A model generated the notes under the pieces. The model saw nothing but the letters and a program-made list of their open reading frames with translations. It was not told the DNA's origin and did not search any database. A stretch of 8,454 nucleotides of DNA, from contig JBBSBE010000153.1 of NCBI GenBank assembly GCA_038251625.1, positions 1 through 8,454 on the forward strand. The letters run 5' to 3'. The stretch is from JBBQXK01 sp038251625. GTDB taxonomy: Bacteria > Pseudomonadota > Alphaproteobacteria > Rhodobacterales > Rhodobacteraceae. How positions within the stretch are numbered: position 1 is the stretch's first letter; each line of letters starts with the position of its first letter. The position numbers were made by a program, and so were the translations under genes. Below, piece by piece: positions 6,552 to 8,454 of this stretch.

Positions 6552-7928
6552 TCACGGCAGAAAGATCGCCTTCACGTTAACGAACTCCTTCATGCCGAAG
6601 CCGCCGTGCTCGCGTCCGTAGCCGGAATCCTTGACCCCGCCAAACGGCATGTTCGGATCCATGGCCCCGAATGAATTTAAGTGGACCATGCCAGTGTCAA
6701 AGAAATCGCGGGCCAGTTTGAAGGCGCGGCCCTCGTCCTTTGAAAATATCCCGCCGCCCAGACCATATCGGCTTTCATTGGCCAGCCGCATGGCATCTTC
6801 ATCGTCCCTGGCCCGGATGATCGATGCGACTGGCCCGAAAATCTCATCATCATAGGCTGGCATTCCGGGCGCGAGGTCGGCCAGAACCGTGGCCGGATAA
6901 TACGCACCGGTGCGATCCGGGGCCTGACCGCCGCACAGGACCGTGGCCCCCTTGGCGACGCTGTCATCGACCTGCCCCTTGACCGTGTCGAACTGCGCCT
7001 TGCTCGACAGCGGGCCAAGCTGGCTGTTCGTATCCATCGGATCGCCCATGCGAATGTCCTTCATCTGCGCCACAAACGCGCTGACAAAGGCGTCGTAAAC
7101 CTTGTCCGTAACGATAAACCGCTTGGCCGATACGCAGGTCTCGCCATTGTTATAAAGCCGCCCGATCACCGAAAACTTGACCGCGGTTTCGATATCCGCG
7201 TCTTCCAGCACCAGATAGGCGTCGTTGGACCCCAGTTCGAGCACGGTTTTCTTGAGCGCCTTGGCAGCCGTTGCGCCAACGTGACGCCCGGCCTCGTCGC
7301 TGCCCGTCATCGTCACGGCGCGCACCTTTTGGTGGGTGATCAAGGTGTCGCTTGTGTCATGGTCAATCACGACGACCTGAAACAAATCCTCGGGCAGACC
7401 TGCCAGAATACACAACTCGCGCAGACGCAGGCCCGACCCGGTACAGATGCTCGCGTGCTTCAGAATGCAGCCGTTGCCCGCCATCAGGTTGGCGGCCAGT
7501 ACGCGGACCGGCTGGTAGAGGGGAAAGTTCCACGGCTGGATCGAATAGATCACGCCAATCGGCTGATAGGTGACGACACCACGCTTTTGGTCGGGTCCGT
7601 GCGTGCGCTCTTCATCCGCCAGCGCGGCCGGCCCGTGTTGGGCAGTGTAGTCACAGATCGCCGCGCAAATCTCGACCTCAGTCAGCCCATCCCTCAACAG
7701 TTTTCCGGTCTCTCGCGTCATCAGGGCGGCCAACTCGTCGGCGTGCTCGCGCAGCGTCTGGCCGATCCTGATCAGAAACGAGGCCCGTTCGAGATGCGTC
7801 AGTTTGCGCCACTCCAGAAACGCCACATGGCAGGCCTCGATCCGGTCCGTTGCCTTCTGCACATCCATGACGGTGTAGGTCTGAATGTCTTGCTCGGTTG
7901 CGGGATTGACTGTGGTGATTGTCGACAT
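6552..7928 (-). CDS. NAD(P)-dependent succinate-semialdehyde-type aldehyde dehydrogenase
   Basis: A 458-residue aldehyde dehydrogenase that oxidises an aldehyde to its acid with NAD(P). Positions here count from the start at 7928. Seen are PWNFP (Asn134 stabilises the thiohemiacetal), the cofactor-binding Lys157 in CILKHA, TMTGSDEAG (207-215), general base Glu231 in LELGSNDAYLVLEDAD, and nucleophile Cys265 in NNGETCVSAKR. The C-terminal PFGGVKDSGYGREHGGFGMKEF is typical of the family. The overall pattern resembles E. coli Sad (YneI), so succinate semialdehyde is the best guess; other small aldehydes are possible. The usual ELGG reads ELGS here. The frame is open 11 codons further up (7961), but the AAAGGG beside 7928 and the common start M-S-T-x-x-x-V-N-P favour 7928. 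It is the first gene of the four-gene cluster and divergent from a short-chain dehydrogenase. Confidence 0.9.
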   Translation of the reverse strand: MSTITTVNPATEQDIQTYTVMDVQKATDRIEACHVAFLEWRKLTHLERASFLIRIGQTLREHADELAALMTRETGKLLRDGLTEVEICAAICDYTAQHGPAALADEERTHGPDQKRGVVTYQPIGVIYSIQPWNFPLYQPVRVLAANLMAGNGCILKHASICTGSGLRLRELCILAGLPEDLFQVVVIDHDTSDTLITHQKVRAVTMTGSDEAGRHVGATAAKALKKTVLELGSNDAYLVLEDADIETAVKFSVIGRLYNNGETCVSAKRFIVTDKVYDAFVSAFVAQMKDIRMGDPMDTNSQLGPLSSKAQFDTVKGQVDDSVAKGATVLCGGQAPDRTGAYYPATVLADLAPGMPAYDDEIFGPVASIIRARDDEDAMRLANESRYGLGGGIFSKDEGRAFKLARDFFDTGMVHLNSFGAMDPNMPFGGVKDSGYGREHGGFGMKEFVNVKAIFLP

Positions 7929-7934
7929 GCTGGC

Positions 7935-7940
7935 CCCTTT
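7935..7940 (-). promoter_or_regulatory. Ribosome binding site deciding the aldehyde dehydrogenase start
   Basis: AAAGGG on the minus strand, 6 bases before the ATG at 7928. The alternative ATG at 7961 would place this sequence inside the coding region and add 11 residues with no family match. Confidence 0.7.
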
Positions 7941-8037
7941 GCACTTGGGTATGTAACGCATGGCGCCGCAATGTGTTCCCTTCGCAAAGTTGGCAATGAT
8001 GAAAACCGTTGGCGCTCAACCCTGATGCCGCGTTCGT

Positions 8038-8059
8038 CGGACCTAAATATTTTGGCCCG
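8038..8059. promoter_or_regulatory. Candidate operator: imperfect 22-base palindrome between divergent genes
   Basis: The halves CGGACCTAAAT (8038-8048) and ATTTTGGCCCG (8049-8059) are complementary at 9 of 11 positions around an AAATATTT core. The element sits in the 195-base divergent gap, 110 bases from the aldehyde dehydrogenase start and 65 bases from the short-chain dehydrogenase start. A weak minus-strand promoter could overlap it (TTGCGT at 8066-8071, 16-base spacer, TATTTA at 8044-8049). It is the only AT-rich symmetric sequence in the gap, so it could serve one regulator controlling both genes. This is inferred from symmetry and position only. Confidence 0.3.
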
Positions 8060-8113
8060 GACGCAACGCAATGACCGCAAAAACGTTCTCTTTCAGATTC
8101 CCCTTTGAAAAAT

Positions 8114-8117
8114 AGGA
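8114..8117 (+). promoter_or_regulatory. Ribosome binding site deciding the short-chain dehydrogenase start
   Basis: AGGA with a 6-base spacer to the ATG at 8124. Another ATG at 8119 is only one base from the AGGA and reads ATG-GCA-TGA, a stop after two codons, so it is not the start. Confidence 0.65.
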
Positions 8118-8123
8118 CATGGC

Positions 8124-8454
8124 ATGAGCACGAAGGCACTTTTCATCACGGGCGCGTCAAGCGGCATCGGGGCAGCGACGGCGCGATTGGCGATTGCACA
8201 GGGCTGGCAGGTCGGGCTGTTCGCGCGATCAGAGGACAAGCTGGATGCCCTCGCAAGCGAACTCGGCGACAAGGCCTTGGCCTTGCCGGGCGACGTGACC
8301 GACCTGAACAACCTGAAGTCTGCGATGGCGACATTCGTCGGCAAAACAGGCGGGCTGAACGCGGCGTTCGCCAATGCAGGCATGGGGCTTTCCGCCTCCG
8401 GCACCGAGGCCGGCGACTCTAAGGAGTGGGAGAAGATGATCGGCGTGAATGTTA
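8124..8454 (+). CDS. Short-chain dehydrogenase/reductase (SDR), N-terminal part, cut by right edge
   Basis: The 110 visible residues form the cofactor half of a classical SDR, a cytoplasmic NAD(P)(H)-dependent oxidoreductase. The glycine motif TGASSGIG is at 9-16 and Asp57 in PGDVTD contacts the adenine ring. ANAG (83-86) stands for the usual NNAG, and Asn109 in GVNV is the first residue of the catalytic tetrad. Arg35 in LFARSEDKL after the second strand suggests NADP(H). The Ser and YxxxK catalytic residues would lie beyond the edge. Classical SDRs are about 230-280 residues, so less than half is seen. It is transcribed away from the aldehyde dehydrogenase. Many SDRs reduce aldehydes or ketones, which would fit the neighbours, but the substrate cannot be read from this part. 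Confidence 0.9.
   Translation, partial: MSTKALFITGASSGIGAATARLAIAQGWQVGLFARSEDKLDALASELGDKALALPGDVTDLNNLKSAMATFVGKTGGLNAAFANAGMGLSASGTEAGDSKEWEKMIGVNV

Noticed and set aside
6503..6560. Inverted repeat CTGCCGT/ACGGCAG spanning the end of the aldehyde dehydrogenase gene
   Set aside because: The arms are 7 bases with a 44-base loop, little internal pairing and no T-run, so chance is as likely as a terminator or attenuator.
7281..8108. A 275-codon plus-strand frame over the aldehyde dehydrogenase start and the divergent gap
   Set aside because: It is antisense to the ALDH for most of its length and has no recognisable motif. Its end lies just before the SDR ribosome binding site, but it shows no coding character in the gap.
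8119..8127. Two-codon reading frame ATG-GCA-TGA overlapping the SDR start
   Set aside because: The AGGA is only one base from this ATG, too close for initiation; the spacing fits the ATG at 8124.

Overview
The window looks like chromosomal DNA of an alphaproteobacterium, most probably a Rhodobacterales (Roseobacter/Paracoccus-type) organism. That assignment is an inference from the high GC content, the strong GC bias at third codon positions, the AAAGG/AGGAG ribosome binding sites and the set of protein families. No rRNA or marker gene is present to prove it. Coding density is high: seven complete genes and two genes cut by the window ends. No tRNA, rRNA, insertion sequence, CRISPR array or attachment site was seen. 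No gap exceeds 300 bases; the largest is 281 bases (492-772).

Region 1 (1-772): the start of a minus-strand gene encoding a CheB-type methylesterase domain without a receiver domain in front of it. This is the arrangement of CheB-CheR-PAS fusion sensors. The rest of the gene lies beyond the left edge. A perfect TATAAT stands 47 bases upstream of its start.

Region 2 (773-2931): a compact minus-strand operon, transcribed binding protein, then permease, then ATPase, for a polar amino acid ABC importer. All three subunits most resemble the L-cystine importer subunits TcyJ, TcyL and TcyN. Ligand specificity is inferred. The 209-base region upstream of it (2932-3140) carries a 13-base perfect palindrome with further nested inverted repeats.

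Region 3 (3141-7928): four minus-strand genes in one direction with gaps of 30 to 156 bases. In transcription order they encode a succinate-semialdehyde-type aldehyde dehydrogenase, a CurA-family NADPH-dependent enone reductase, an Hsp31/DJ-1-type putative glyoxalase/deglycase, and an RclA/MerA-like FAD disulfide oxidoreductase. A short-chain dehydrogenase (8124 to the right edge, plus strand) is divergent from the first gene. An imperfect 22-base palindrome lies between the two. Known family activities suggest a module that deals with reactive carbonyls, enones and oxidants such as hypochlorous acid. A cystine-type importer beside a disulfide reductase would fit the same theme, but this is inference. 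Nothing here is a clearly undescribed system. The most interesting proposal is this co-linear electrophile/oxidant cluster and its two candidate operators.
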